Shown in pieces: positions 28,540-37,580 of a stretch of 64,000 nt of DNA. The notes under the pieces were generated by a model, which did not search any database, was not told the DNA's origin, and saw nothing but the letters and a program-made list of their open reading frames with translations. The DNA is taken from the NCBI RefSeq assembly GCF_000422365.1, contig NZ_AULQ01000006.1, forward strand, positions 129,001-193,000. The letters are read 5' to 3'. Origin of the DNA: Mesoflavibacter zeaxanthinifaciens DSM 18436. GTDB lineage: Bacteria > Bacteroidota > Bacteroidia > Flavobacteriales > Flavobacteriaceae. Every line of letters begins with the position of its first letter. Position 1 is the first letter of the stretch. A program made the position numbers and the translations under genes.

Positions 28540-29241
28540 ATGCTACTTACGGCTATCATATTTGGTTTATTAGGAAGTTTTCACTGCGTAGGAATGTGCG
28601 GACCTATTGCCTTTATGTTGCCTGTTGATAGGAGTAATTCTTTTAAAAAAATATCTCAAATTACAGCTTATCACATTGGTCGTTTACTAGCTTATAGTAT
28701 TATTGGTTTAATCTTCGGTTTAATTGGTAAAAGTTTATATATTTTTGGTTTACAGCAACGACTTTCTATCATTATTGGCGTTTTAATGATAGTTGTAGTT
28801 GTGTTTCCGTATAAAAAAATAGGACAAAACTTTGTAGTAAAACCTATTTACAAAGCGGTAGCTTTTGTAAAAAAACAAATGGGTGAAGCTTTAAAAAAGA
28901 AAACCGCAGATACTTTTTTAACCATTGGTTTTTTAAACGGGTTTTTACCTTGCGGATTAGTTTATATGGCAGTTTTTGGAGCAATAGCAACTGGTACATC
29001 TTGGCAAGGTAGTTTATATATGTTCTTTTTTGGATTAGGCACAATACCCTTAATGACTAGCGCTATTTATTTAGGTAAATTTTTAAATGTACAAGCCAAA
29101 CAACGCATCCAAAAGGCAATACCTGTTTTTGTTGTGATTATTGGTGCGCTATTTATTTTAAGAGGTTTAGGTCTTGGTATTCCTTATATTTCTCCAGCTC
29201 CTGTTGTAGAAATGGTAGAAGGCGCTATTAATTGTCACTAA
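28540..29241 (+). CDS. DsbD_2/TauE-SafE-type membrane protein of the cco cluster
   Basis: 233 residues with about six transmembrane helices. The N-terminal motif FHCVGMCGPIAF (His plus CxxxC-G-P) and the mid-protein PCGLVYMAV are typical of the CcdA/DsbD_2-like proteins annotated as sulfite exporter TauE/SafE in cco clusters of Bacteroidota. The cysteines could move copper or electrons across the membrane for oxidase assembly. It directly follows ccoH, so a cbb3 maturation role is favoured over sulfite export. Confidence 0.82.
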   Translation: MLLTAIIFGLLGSFHCVGMCGPIAFMLPVDRSNSFKKISQITAYHIGRLLAYSIIGLIFGLIGKSLYIFGLQQRLSIIIGVLMIVVVVFPYKKIGQNFVVKPIYKAVAFVKKQMGEALKKKTADTFLTIGFLNGFLPCGLVYMAVFGAIATGTSWQGSLYMFFFGLGTIPLMTSAIYLGKFLNVQAKQRIQKAIPVFVVIIGALFILRGLGLGIPYISPAPVVEMVEGAINCH

Positions 29242-29306
29242 TTTCTTCTTATCTTTATTGTTTGAATTTCATGCTGAATTGAAATCTCAAAACCAATCTA
29301 TTTTAT

Positions 29307-30137
29307 ATGAAAAACATTCTGTTACTTACCGATTTTTCTGAAACTTCAAAAAACGCTATTCATTATGCTTTACAGTTATTTGAAAATAAAGAAACAACTT
29401 TTCATTTAGTTTATGTGCATAAAGCGTCTGCATTTACTTCTGCAGATTTGATGACTAGTAGCACAGATAATTTGTATGCAAGTATCGTAAAGTCGCCACA
29501 AGAAGATTTAGAAGACCTTGTAAACAGTTTAAAAACGTTATATAAAAACGATAAGCATACTATAAACTCTCATGTAGATTACGATGTGTTTACAGATGCA
29601 ATCAATCAGTTAATACAGCTTCAAAATATAGACCTAATCGTTATGGGAACTAACGGTGTGACAGGTGCAGATGAGGTTGTTTTTGGTAGTCATACACTTA
29701 ATGTAATTAGAAAAGTTGAATGTCCAACGCTAGTCATTCCTAAGGATTTTAAGTTTGAAATACCTAACGAAGTTTTAATTCCTTTAGACGAAAAAGATCA
29801 TTTAACTAAATCACGATTAAGCTTAATTTCTAGTCTTTTACATAATAAAGAAACTAAATTTCATATTCTAAGAGTTACAGAAACTGAAAATGATAGTTTT
29901 AAAGAGGCAGATGTTGAGGTTTTAAATTCAAACTTTTCTGAAGAAAACTATAGCTATTTCAATATTACTAATGTGCCATTACATTATGTTGTAGATACTT
30001 ATGTGCAAACAAATACTATTGATTTTGAGGTGTTTATTATACAGCAAACTACTTTTTTTGAAAGACTTTTTAAAGGATCACCAATTACAAAACATAGTAA
30101 AGTAGCAAAAGTACCTTTGTTTATACTTCATGATTAA
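29307..30137 (+). CDS. Universal stress protein, tandem USP domains
   Basis: 276 residues. The N-terminal USP domain (about 1-150) keeps a nucleotide-binding motif MGTNGVTGADEVVFGSHT, while the C-terminal one (about 152-276) has lost it. Tandem USPs of this kind are associated with low-oxygen and energy stress. It follows the cco cluster by 65 bp without a visible FNR-type site of its own, and its 3' end overlaps the convergent TauE/SafE gene by 4 bp. It is the first of three USP genes within 7 kb. Confidence 0.9.
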   Translation: MKNILLLTDFSETSKNAIHYALQLFENKETTFHLVYVHKASAFTSADLMTSSTDNLYASIVKSPQEDLEDLVNSLKTLYKNDKHTINSHVDYDVFTDAINQLIQLQNIDLIVMGTNGVTGADEVVFGSHTLNVIRKVECPTLVIPKDFKFEIPNEVLIPLDEKDHLTKSRLSLISSLLHNKETKFHILRVTETENDSFKEADVEVLNSNFSEENYSYFNITNVPLHYVVDTYVQTNTIDFEVFIIQQTTFFERLFKGSPITKHSKVAKVPLFILHD

Positions 30138-30865
30138 AACCAAAGACTTACAAAGCTAGAGATACCGATAATTAAGATTAGTATTAGTACAAAACTTCTA
30201 AATTGATCTTGAGATATTTTGTTTAGGATTTTTTTACCAATGTAAGTCCCAATAATACTAATTACCAATAGAATAGGGATGAGGTATAAAATGTCTTTTT
30301 GTATGTAACCATTGTTGTAATATACAACACTTCTGCTTAAATCTACGCCTAGATCTATAATTGCAGACGTAGCAATAAATTTTTCTTTATTCATTTTAAA
30401 CGCAGAAAGAGTTATGCCTCTTATTGCTCCGCCAGTACCTAATAAACCTGCGCTAAAACCAGATAAAACACCTCCTAAAATGGCGTTTTTGTTGGATGCT
30501 TTAATTATTAATTCTTTAAAGACTAAAAAGATAAGACTAAGTATAATTAAAAATCCGCCTAAAAAATAGGTAAGTATTTTAGTGTTAAAAAACTGACTTA
30601 CGTAAGCACCTATAATTACAAAAATAACAGCTGGTATACCTAAGTACAGGATAACTTGTTTGTCAATTCCTTTTTTGAAAAAAGCTATTTTAACTACGTT
30701 GCTAGATAAATGAAATAGTGCAGTAAGCCCTAAAACCGTTTGAAAATCTAAGAAAAAATTAGCTACAGGAACAAAAAACACAGAGGAACCAAAACCACCA
30801 ACCGTTCCTAAAATTTCTGCAAGTAAAACAAGTAATAGAAATACACCAAAATATTTAGATAACAT
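30134..30865 (-). CDS. TauE/SafE (DUF81) family membrane exporter
   Basis: 243 residues with about eight transmembrane helices and the paired glycine-rich repeats GTVGGFGSSVFFVP and AGLLGTGGAIRG expected of the TauE/SafE fold. Substrates in the family include sulfite and sulfoacetate. It is the last gene of a minus-strand operon (31947 to 30134) with a putative lipoprotein and a helical protein; its substrate is not evident. Confidence 0.87.
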   Translation of the reverse strand: MLSKYFGVFLLLVLLAEILGTVGGFGSSVFFVPVANFFLDFQTVLGLTALFHLSSNVVKIAFFKKGIDKQVILYLGIPAVIFVIIGAYVSQFFNTKILTYFLGGFLIILSLIFLVFKELIIKASNKNAILGGVLSGFSAGLLGTGGAIRGITLSAFKMNKEKFIATSAIIDLGVDLSRSVVYYNNGYIQKDILYLIPILLVISIIGTYIGKKILNKISQDQFRSFVLILILIIGISSFVSLWF

Positions 30866-30866
30866 A

Positions 30867-31505
30867 CTATTTTGGTGTTGGTATTATAGCTTCTTCCTCT
30901 AATATTAGTAGTAATAATTTAATATAATCTTTAACGCTATCTTTTAAATTAGTAGGGTCAATTATATCTATACTGCCTTTCCAGATGAGGTTTCTATCAT
31001 TATTAGGGCATAAGCAATATATACTAGTTTCTGCATTATAGACATTATAATCTTCATAATAATTAGGGTTATAGAACTGGTCTTGATATAAGATGAATTC
31101 TTCCTTGAAGTTTTTTTGCTCTATATGTTCTTTATAATACTGATCAGAGTACTTTATCTTATTTTTAATACCAATTATTCTTGAAATAATTACAGTGTCA
31201 TAATTTAAAGAAATTAAAGAATCTTCTATTTTATTTATTTCAGTTTCAGAAATTTTTTCCTTAAATAAATCCTTATTTAAAACAACTTGACTTTTATCTG
31301 CATCTACACCAAGAATTTGTAACTGAGTTTCAAATGTATTTTCAAACAGATCTCTAGCTTCCTTATTTTGGGTCATACCAATTATTAATACTTTTTTAGG
31401 TGTGTAGGTTTTAATTGTTGGGTTTTTCCAATAATCTTTTAGCTGAGTTGTGTTTTCGCAGCTTAAAAGAAGTATTAAAATTATATTTAAAAGAAGTAGT
31501 CTCAT
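30867..31505 (-). CDS. Conserved lipoprotein of unknown function
   Basis: 212 residues. The signal ends in LILLLSC. The mature part has a Rossmann-like start KVLIIGMTQNKEARDLFENT, then TVIISRIIGIK, a Tyr-rich section (QFYNPNYYEDYNVYN) and NLIWKGSIDIIDP. I have seen this pattern in unnamed flavobacterial lipoproteins, often with stress genes; no function is known to me. It lies 1 bp from the exporter and 4 bp from the helical protein gene. Confidence 0.75.
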   Translation of the reverse strand: MRLLLLNIILILLLSCENTTQLKDYWKNPTIKTYTPKKVLIIGMTQNKEARDLFENTFETQLQILGVDADKSQVVLNKDLFKEKISETEINKIEDSLISLNYDTVIISRIIGIKNKIKYSDQYYKEHIEQKNFKEEFILYQDQFYNPNYYEDYNVYNAETSIYCLCPNNDRNLIWKGSIDIIDPTNLKDSVKDYIKLLLLILEEEAIIPTPK

Positions 31506-31509
31506 TATT

Positions 31510-31947
31510 TTATTTGATAAGATTTTTCATTTTATCTGTTTTCATTAAATCTTTAATTAAGCTAAAAATTTCAAATTTCACAGCTTTATAATCATGAAAA
31601 AACTCACTTATTTTAGAGGTAAATTCTCTGTGTTCTTTTTTGTATTTATTTTCTTCTTCAAGCTCATCAATACCGTTTACGATAATTTCAAGTTCTTGTT
31701 CGTGTTTAATTAAGTTATTAATTAGTTTTTCATTACCACGTTTGGTTCTGTATAATGCTGTTGTTGCAGTTTGAGCACGTTCTAAATCGTTATTGCTTAT
31801 AATTTTTTGGGTATAATTTGTAATTAATTCTTCTAAAAATAATTGTTCATCTTTAATAAAATTAAGATCTGATAGCCAATTTTTTGACATTTCGTGCATG
31901 CGCTCTGCGCTAAACCATTCTACTAGTTTTCCTTTATTAGTTTTCAT
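31510..31947 (-). CDS. Small helical cytoplasmic protein of unknown function
   Basis: 145 residues, almost entirely charged helix with likely coiled coil in the middle (about 70-110; INNLIKHEQELEIIVNG). No signal peptide, membrane helix or Cys is seen, and I do not recognise the family. It is the first gene of the minus-strand operon and has an ATGAT-N4-ATCAT palindrome upstream, so it is probably expressed under low oxygen. Confidence 0.72.
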   Translation of the reverse strand: MKTNKGKLVEWFSAERMHEMSKNWLSDLNFIKDEQLFLEELITNYTQKIISNNDLERAQTATTALYRTKRGNEKLINNLIKHEQELEIIVNGIDELEEENKYKKEHREFTSKISEFFHDYKAVKFEIFSLIKDLMKTDKMKNLIK

Positions 31948-31979
31948 TTTTTATTGTTTAAGGGTTAATAATTATTTCT

Positions 31980-32023
31980 TTAAGATACTTTTATATGCTT
32001 TAAATAAAAATGATAATTATCAT
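31980..32023 (-). promoter_or_regulatory. FNR-type site and weak -7 element upstream of the 31947-30134 operon
   Basis: Perfect palindrome ATGATAATTATCAT (32010-32023). On the minus strand, 22 nt further, lies TATCTTAA (31980-31987), a -7 element with one mismatch in the TTTG half. It also lies just past the end of the beta-CASP gene. Confidence 0.55.
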
Positions 32024-32035
32024 GTATTTAAGAGG

Positions 32036-33409
32036 TTATAAATCGATTTCTAAGCTTTCATAAAGAGATGGAATATGTGTATTCCAACCCATTTGATCTT
32101 TGATTTTTAACCTTAAATTATCGATAGAAGCTGCTTCACCATGAATTAAAAATATTTTTTTTGGTGTGTTTTCAATAGCGCTTAGCCAGTTTAATATTTC
32201 AGATTGATCTGCATGTGCTGATAAACTGTCTATACTGTATACTTTTGCATTGACTTTATGGTATTTTCCGAAAAATTTCACTTCATGAGCACCATCTTTT
32301 ATAAGTCTTCCTCTGGTACCTTCGGCTTGATAACCAGCTAATAATATACTTGTTGTATTGATGTCTATGAGTTGTTTTAAATAGGTAAGTACGCGACCGC
32401 CAGTAACCATACCGCTACCAGCAATGATAATTTTAGATCTAGGATCGTCAATGGTTTTCCAGGTATCTGCATATGATGTAATAATATTGATATGTCTACA
32501 CATAGCATGATAGTCTTGTTCTGATAGTTTATGCCACTTAGGGAAAAGTTTAAAAACTTCTAAAACATTATTGCCCATTGGACTATCTACAAAAATAGGG
32601 ATATTAGGTATTTTGTTTTTTTGATATAATTTAAACAGAATATACATAAGTGTTTGTAATCTTTCTACCGCAAAACTAGGGATGATTAGATTACCTTTTT
32701 TATGGATTACTTCTGTAATGATAGTGGTTAAAAGAGTTTCTATATTTTCTTTACTGTGTAATTTGTTTCCGTAGGTGCTTTCTAAAAATATATAATCTGC
32801 TTCTTTTGGTCTTTTGGGGTCTTTAAGAAGATAATCATTTGTACGACCAATGTCTCCAGAAAAGACAAAACGTCTACCTTCAATATCAATTTCTATAAAA
32901 GTAGCACCTATAATATGTCCGTTGTAATTAAATTTAAACGAAATGTGATTATTTATTTTAATCCATTTGGCTTCTGTTTGGACTTCAAATTTAGAAATGG
33001 TGTTTTCTACGTCTTTTATAGTATAAAAAGGTAAAGCAGGATGATGTTTAGTAAATTGTTCTTTGTTGGCTTTTTTAGCTTCTTCTTCATGTATTTTAGC
33101 ACTGTCTTTTAAAATAATTTCGGCTATAGCTAAGGTCGGTGCAGTACCAATAATTGTACCTGTAAAACCTTGTTTGATTAGTCTTGGTAAATAGCCAACA
33201 TGATCTAAATGTCCATGTGTAAGTAATACTGTATCTATGGATTTGACATTAATGGGTAAATCATTCCAGTTGGTTTGGCGTAATTCTTTTAATCCCTGAA
33301 AAACGCCGCAATCTATCATTATAGAAGTATCATAAGCTTCGAGTAAAAACTTTGATCCAGTGACGGTTTTTGCTCCTCCTAAAAACGTTATTTTGGCTGT
33401 GTTGGACAT
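32036..33409 (-). CDS. Beta-CASP metallo-beta-lactamase RNA nuclease-like protein
   Basis: 457 residues. The N-terminal metallo-beta-lactamase core has THGHLDHVGYL, the metal motif, and YIFLESTYGN. The beta-CASP insert (about 210-345) and the late motif SGMVTGGRVLTYLKQL, together with FLIHGEA, mark an RNA-processing beta-CASP enzyme (CPSF73-like bacterial branch) and not a beta-lactamase. RNA or DNA cleavage is expected but the target is unknown. It lies 3 bp after the ATP-cone/endonuclease-like gene. A similar enzyme in the anaerobic gene set of other bacteria is often placed with USP genes. Confidence 0.88.
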   Translation of the reverse strand: MSNTAKITFLGGAKTVTGSKFLLEAYDTSIMIDCGVFQGLKELRQTNWNDLPINVKSIDTVLLTHGHLDHVGYLPRLIKQGFTGTIIGTAPTLAIAEIILKDSAKIHEEEAKKANKEQFTKHHPALPFYTIKDVENTISKFEVQTEAKWIKINNHISFKFNYNGHIIGATFIEIDIEGRRFVFSGDIGRTNDYLLKDPKRPKEADYIFLESTYGNKLHSKENIETLLTTIITEVIHKKGNLIIPSFAVERLQTLMYILFKLYQKNKIPNIPIFVDSPMGNNVLEVFKLFPKWHKLSEQDYHAMCRHINIITSYADTWKTIDDPRSKIIIAGSGMVTGGRVLTYLKQLIDINTTSILLAGYQAEGTRGRLIKDGAHEVKFFGKYHKVNAKVYSIDSLSAHADQSEILNWLSAIENTPKKIFLIHGEAASIDNLRLKIKDQMGWNTHIPSLYESLEIDL

Positions 33410-33412
33410 TTG

Positions 33413-34255
33413 TTAAGAATTACATAATAAGTTAAATTCGTTTAAAATTCTTTTTTTTCGGGTAGTAGAAACACCTAAATGGTCTAAATAAAAAGAATCA
33501 TTTAGTAAGTCTTTACTAAGTACTATATCTCTATTTAATAAAAATTGTTTTTCTCTTTTTGTTAGTAAAGTAGAAACTGTTATGGGATATAACTTATACT
33601 TATCTATACGTTGTTTAAGACTATTATTGTGAGGGTAATCCCAACTAAGTAATTTTAAACCTACACAATTACCAAAAATTTTAGCGTCTTCTGTAAACCT
33701 AGTATTAGTAACGACCCAACCTTCTGATAAAGTAGAAGTTTTATTTTGATTATCATTCCATTTATCTTGAACATCTTTGTATCTAGAGAATATATATAAC
33801 GGAATTTTGACATTACAATTTAATCCTTGCTCACCATGAAATTTGCATTCTACTAATAGGGTTTTGTTATTTTTTGAGGCAAGAATATCTATTTCATGAG
33901 AGACGCAAATACCAGAAACTACATCACCAACACTAGTGTTATATTGCTCTGCATTGAAAATTGCAGCAACAAAGCGCTCAAAAGGAAAGCCTGTTGGACC
34001 AAGTTCGTAGATTGCTTTTTTTAATTTGTATTTGGAGGCAATATGACTTTGTTTAGATTTTAAAAGCGCAAATGCACGATTATATATTTCTTTTGTACTT
34101 ATACCTTGATAGATTTCATCTCTAACTTTATCTGCAATTTGTTTAGTTAAATTAGTATCTGCTCCACTTTTTTTTAATGAATGTTTAAGTTTATCTATTG
34201 AAAAACTTACTTTTTTACCAGACGATTTTGTGACATCAAAACTCTTGTTTTTCAT
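33413..34255 (-). CDS. ATP-cone plus PD-(D/E)XK-like nuclease protein
   Basis: 280 residues. Residues about 3-90 form an ATP-cone like that of NrdR and ribonucleotide reductase (SSGKKVSFSIDKLKHSL). The middle domain (about 95-190) has HEIDILA and LLVECKFH, the D...ExK pattern of Mrr-type restriction endonucleases. The last 60 residues include LLTKREKQFLL, possibly a small helical regulatory piece. A nucleotide-gated nuclease is therefore plausible; no target or partner methylase is visible. It sits between a USP and the beta-CASP nuclease with 3-bp gaps, so the three are one operon. Confidence 0.8.
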   Translation of the reverse strand: MKNKSFDVTKSSGKKVSFSIDKLKHSLKKSGADTNLTKQIADKVRDEIYQGISTKEIYNRAFALLKSKQSHIASKYKLKKAIYELGPTGFPFERFVAAIFNAEQYNTSVGDVVSGICVSHEIDILASKNNKTLLVECKFHGEQGLNCNVKIPLYIFSRYKDVQDKWNDNQNKTSTLSEGWVVTNTRFTEDAKIFGNCVGLKLLSWDYPHNNSLKQRIDKYKLYPITVSTLLTKREKQFLLNRDIVLSKDLLNDSFYLDHLGVSTTRKKRILNEFNLLCNS

Positions 34256-34258
34256 TGT

Positions 34259-35098
34259 TTAAGATGTTTTTTTATTAGGAATAACTAAAAATGGTATTTG
34301 AGGATTAAAACCAATTTTATTAATCACAGGCTCATTTAGAATTTTTTCAAAAATGCTATGTTTGTAATTGACCATTACTAATAAATCGATATCTAAATCT
34401 TTTATAAAAGTATTTATTACTTCTGTTTTTTTGTCAAAGTTTGGTACACTATGATAATGTGTTTTAAAGCCTTGTAAGCTTGACTTAAGTACCGATAAAT
34501 TATAATCTTGTATACTAGATAATGGTTTATTAGTTTCTATATGCATTATTCTTAAAACAGCGTTATTGTTGTAAGCTAGATCATTTAATATAGTTAACTC
34601 TTCTGTAGTGTAAAAACGGTTTAAATCTGTCGAAAAAGCAATTTGTTTTATAGGGTTATAGTCATAATCTTCTGGCAAAATCATAACTGGGCAAGATAAA
34701 TGAGTTTTTACAACATTAACACTATTAGTACCAAACAAACTATTTAACATACTGTTTATCCCTTTAGTGCTCATTATGACTAAGTCAATAGAGATTTTTT
34801 TTGTAATTTCTTCTATTGCATTTGTTAAAGGCTGAAATTTTATAATAGTTTTAAACTCATGATTAGCATTATGATCACTATTTTCAATTTGTTCTTTAAA
34901 TTGATTGAGTTGATCGTTACCCAATTTCATTATGTTTTCTATATAAACTTCATTTAATGTAGAAAGTATTTCTGGATCTAAAACTTCTGTATGTAAAAGA
35001 TGAAATGTACATAAGTCATCTTTATATAGTTTGACAGCGTATACTAATCCAGCCCAAGAGTTATCTGAAAAATCTAAAGGAATTAAAATGTGTTTCAT
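34259..35098 (-). CDS. Universal stress protein, tandem USP domains
   Basis: 279 residues; two USP folds (about 1-145 and 150-275). The first nucleotide-binding loop is degenerate (MSTKGINSMLNSLFGTNS). It heads the minus-strand operon with the ATP-cone and beta-CASP genes. Upstream is a hybrid palindrome (35151-35164) with a correctly placed -7 element, which links this operon to the low-oxygen regulon. Confidence 0.9.
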   Translation of the reverse strand: MKHILIPLDFSDNSWAGLVYAVKLYKDDLCTFHLLHTEVLDPEILSTLNEVYIENIMKLGNDQLNQFKEQIENSDHNANHEFKTIIKFQPLTNAIEEITKKISIDLVIMSTKGINSMLNSLFGTNSVNVVKTHLSCPVMILPEDYDYNPIKQIAFSTDLNRFYTTEELTILNDLAYNNNAVLRIMHIETNKPLSSIQDYNLSVLKSSLQGFKTHYHSVPNFDKKTEVINTFIKDLDIDLLVMVNYKHSIFEKILNEPVINKIGFNPQIPFLVIPNKKTS

Positions 35099-35120
35099 AG
35101 TCTTAAGTTTTTGATTTACT

Positions 35121-35164
35121 TAAAGTTAGTTTAAATTTTCATAATAAAACATGATAACTGTTAG
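35121..35164 (-). promoter_or_regulatory. Hybrid Crp/Fnr-like site and -7 element, USP-nuclease operon
   Basis: On the minus strand CTAAC-AGTT-ATCAT (35164-35151) combines one half of each operator type; 22 nt further lies TAACTTTA (35128-35121). The palindrome is imperfect, but the spacing is the same as at the perfect sites. Confidence 0.45.
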
Positions 35165-35170
35165 GAAATA

Positions 35171-35199
35171 AAAAAGCCAGCATTTTTGCTGGCTTTTTT
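35171..35199 (-). terminator. Terminator after the third USP gene
   Basis: Perfect 12-bp stem AAAAAGCCAGCA / TGCTGGCTTTTT with a 4-nt loop. It lies 18 bp past the minus-strand USP gene ending at 35218; on the minus strand the T tract follows the stem. Confidence 0.88.
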
Positions 35200-35217
35200 A
35201 AATTATTTTAAATTTAC

Positions 35218-36054
35218 TTACTTGATTTTAAAAGTTATAACAGGCAAAGACGAGTGGTTAGCAATATCTTCTGAAATACTTCCAGATAAGAAATGTGTAA
35301 ACCCTGTACGACCATGTGTAGCTATAGCAATAGCATCTGCGCCAGATACATTAGCAAAGTTTAAAACACCTTTTTCTACGGTATAATCTGCTACATATTT
35401 TACGTTATCTAATTGACTTAAGTCGCCATCTGCTTTAGTTAAAAAGTCTGCTACTGTCTGTTCTATTTCTTGAGAGCTGTTAAAGTTGTCACCTGGTGTA
35501 TTTACATATAGCAAGTGTAGTTTAGAACCTAAAGTTTTAAATAGCTTAGTAGCATTTAAATAAGGTGTAACACTTTTTTCTGTAAAATCTGAAGCAAACA
35601 CTACATTATCAAAACTTAAAGTAGTCGGTTTGTTTTTTATTACAAGTACAGGTATATCTGCATGTCTAACTACTTTTTCTGTGTTGGATCCAACAAATAT
35701 TTCTTTTAAGCCACTACTACCATGAGATCCCATAACAATCATATCTGCATTTTGCTCTTTAGCAACATCATTTACTTCGCTAAATACTTTAAAATGTTTA
35801 ACTATTGGTGTTACGTTAATACCTTCTAAAAAGTCTTGCTCTAAAAATTCATTAAACTTTTTTTCTGCTAGTTTTATAAAGAAAACAGTTTCGTCTTGTA
35901 AAGCTGTTTCTCCTTTAGTTAATATAGTTTCAGAGATTTCTAACATGTGCAATGCTAAGATTTCTGCATTATATTTTTTTGCAAGTATTGATGCAGCTTC
36001 TAAAGCGTAATTAGAATGTTCTGAGAAATCTACTGGTACAATTATTTTTTTCAT
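35218..36054 (-). CDS. Universal stress protein, two intact nucleotide-binding USP domains
   Basis: 278 residues. Both domains keep the G-x2-G-x9-G(S) loop: MGSHGSSGLKEIFVGSNT at about residue 115 and THGRTGFTHFLSGS near the end. This is the best-preserved of the three USPs and should bind ATP. It is monocistronic, with its own terminator. No palindrome of either class was found at the 22-nt distance from its best -7 candidate (TAACTTTA, 36086-36079). Confidence 0.92.
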   Translation of the reverse strand: MKKIIVPVDFSEHSNYALEAASILAKKYNAEILALHMLEISETILTKGETALQDETVFFIKLAEKKFNEFLEQDFLEGINVTPIVKHFKVFSEVNDVAKEQNADMIVMGSHGSSGLKEIFVGSNTEKVVRHADIPVLVIKNKPTTLSFDNVVFASDFTEKSVTPYLNATKLFKTLGSKLHLLYVNTPGDNFNSSQEIEQTVADFLTKADGDLSQLDNVKYVADYTVEKGVLNFANVSGADAIAIATHGRTGFTHFLSGSISEDIANHSSLPVITFKIK

Positions 36055-36142
36055 TTTTTGTTGATTTTAAGAGTTATATAAAGTTATTAATTTTTTAAGG
36101 TTTTAAAGTTTTTTTTTATGATTTAAGCTTTAATTAACATGC

Positions 36143-37507
36143 TTAAATTGTCATAGAAAAAAGTTGTGTTTCTGGTTTATTTCTTTGAAGCAACAAATCA
36201 AAAGCCATACATATGTTTCTTATAAATGGTTTGCCTTTTTCTGTAACAAAAATTTGATTTAGTTTTATGTTTACTAATCCATCTTGTTGCATTTCTTGTA
36301 ATTTGATTAGTATTTCTGGTATTTCTTCAAAATACAAACCATTTGACATCCAACTTGTTTTAAAATGACACATTAAATTTAAAATATGTTGTCTTATTAT
36401 TAGGTCTTCTGTAGTTAAAATATGACCTCTAAATACAGGTATTATATTATCGTTTATAAGTTGATAATAATCTTCAATATTTTTAACATTTTGTGCAAAA
36501 GCATACCAGCTATCACTTATAGAAGATACACCTAAACCAATCATAACTTTAGTTTTTGATGCTGTGTAGCCCATAAAGTTACGATGCATGGTTTCGTTTT
36601 TACTAGCTTTATATAAACTATCTGTTTTTAGTGAAAAATGATCCATGCCTATATCGTAATAACCTGCATCTGCTAGTAGTTTTTTACCTAATTGATATTG
36701 GTTTTGTTTACTATCTGCTTTTGGCAAATCACTGTCTTTAAAACCACGTTGTCCATTCCCTTTTATCCATGGGACATGGGCATAGCTGTAAAAAGCAATA
36801 CGGTCTGGTAGTAACGCTTTTGTTTTTTTTATTGTTGCTTCTACATGTGCTTCTGTTTGAAAAGGTAACCCAAAAATTATATCATGTCCAATAGAGGTGT
36901 AACCAATTTCTCTAGCTTGTTCTGTAACACGTTTTACGTTTTCAAAAGGTTGAATGCGGTGTATTGCCTTTTGTACTATTGGGTTGTAATCTTGTACACC
37001 AAAACTAACACGTCTAAACCCTAAATTATATAAGGTTTGTAAATGATCTTTTGTGGTATTATTTGGATGACCTTCAAAGCTAAATTCATATTCATTAGCA
37101 AGTTCTGCTTTAGCTTTAAGACCATTAATTAAAAGTGTTAAATTTTCTGTCGAAAAAAATGTTGGTGTTCCGCCACCTAAGTGAAGCTCTTTGATAATTG
37201 GTTTATCATCAAACAACTCGCAATATAAATTCCATTCTTTTAAAACAGCTTCAATATAAGGAGTTTCAACTTCATGACGTTTAGTTATACGTTTGTTACA
37301 ACCACAAAAAGTACATAAACTTTCGCAAAAAGGGAGATGGATATAAAGACTTATACCTTCTTCTTGATTACTTTCATTAAAAGCTTTTATAAGGCTTTCT
37401 TTCCATTTATTAGAAGAAAACGTTTCTGTATTCCAATATGGTACCGTTGGATAACTTGTATATCTAGGTCCGGCTACATTGTATTTGTTAACTAAAGAAA
37501 AGCACAT
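36143..37507 (-). CDS. hemN: Oxygen-independent coproporphyrinogen III dehydrogenase HemN
   Basis: 454 residues from the ATG at 37507 (MCFSLVNKYN, which matches the usual family start); a further ATG at 37528 lies on the -7 element and is not preferred. Radical-SAM cluster C61-x3-C65-x2-C68 followed by C70 (FCESLCTFCGC), GGGTPTF, and the substrate segment YNVAGPRYTSYPTVPYW are HemN hallmarks. It makes protoporphyrinogen IX without oxygen and so supports heme supply to cbb3 and bd oxidases. A perfect ATGAC-N4-GTCAT site precedes it. Confidence 0.95.
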   Translation of the reverse strand: MCFSLVNKYNVAGPRYTSYPTVPYWNTETFSSNKWKESLIKAFNESNQEEGISLYIHLPFCESLCTFCGCNKRITKRHEVETPYIEAVLKEWNLYCELFDDKPIIKELHLGGGTPTFFSTENLTLLINGLKAKAELANEYEFSFEGHPNNTTKDHLQTLYNLGFRRVSFGVQDYNPIVQKAIHRIQPFENVKRVTEQAREIGYTSIGHDIIFGLPFQTEAHVEATIKKTKALLPDRIAFYSYAHVPWIKGNGQRGFKDSDLPKADSKQNQYQLGKKLLADAGYYDIGMDHFSLKTDSLYKASKNETMHRNFMGYTASKTKVMIGLGVSSISDSWYAFAQNVKNIEDYYQLINDNIIPVFRGHILTTEDLIIRQHILNLMCHFKTSWMSNGLYFEEIPEILIKLQEMQQDGLVNIKLNQIFVTEKGKPFIRNICMAFDLLLQRNKPETQLFSMTI

Positions 37508-37525
37508 AACTAATTTTTTATAATT

Positions 37526-37569
37526 CAAAATTAGTGTGCAAAAACTATTTAAAACATGACATTGGTCAT
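37526..37569 (-). promoter_or_regulatory. FNR-type site and -7 element, hemN promoter
   Basis: Perfect palindrome ATGAC-ATTG-GTCAT (37556-37569), then 22 nt, then TAATTTTG on the minus strand (37533-37526). Confidence 0.75.
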
Positions 37570-37580
37570 AACACTATAAA

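Noticed and set aside
36079-36122. Possible operator upstream of the USP gene at 35218-36054
   Set aside because: A TAACTTTA -7 element exists on the minus strand, but the position 22 nt upstream is a T/A run without a palindrome.
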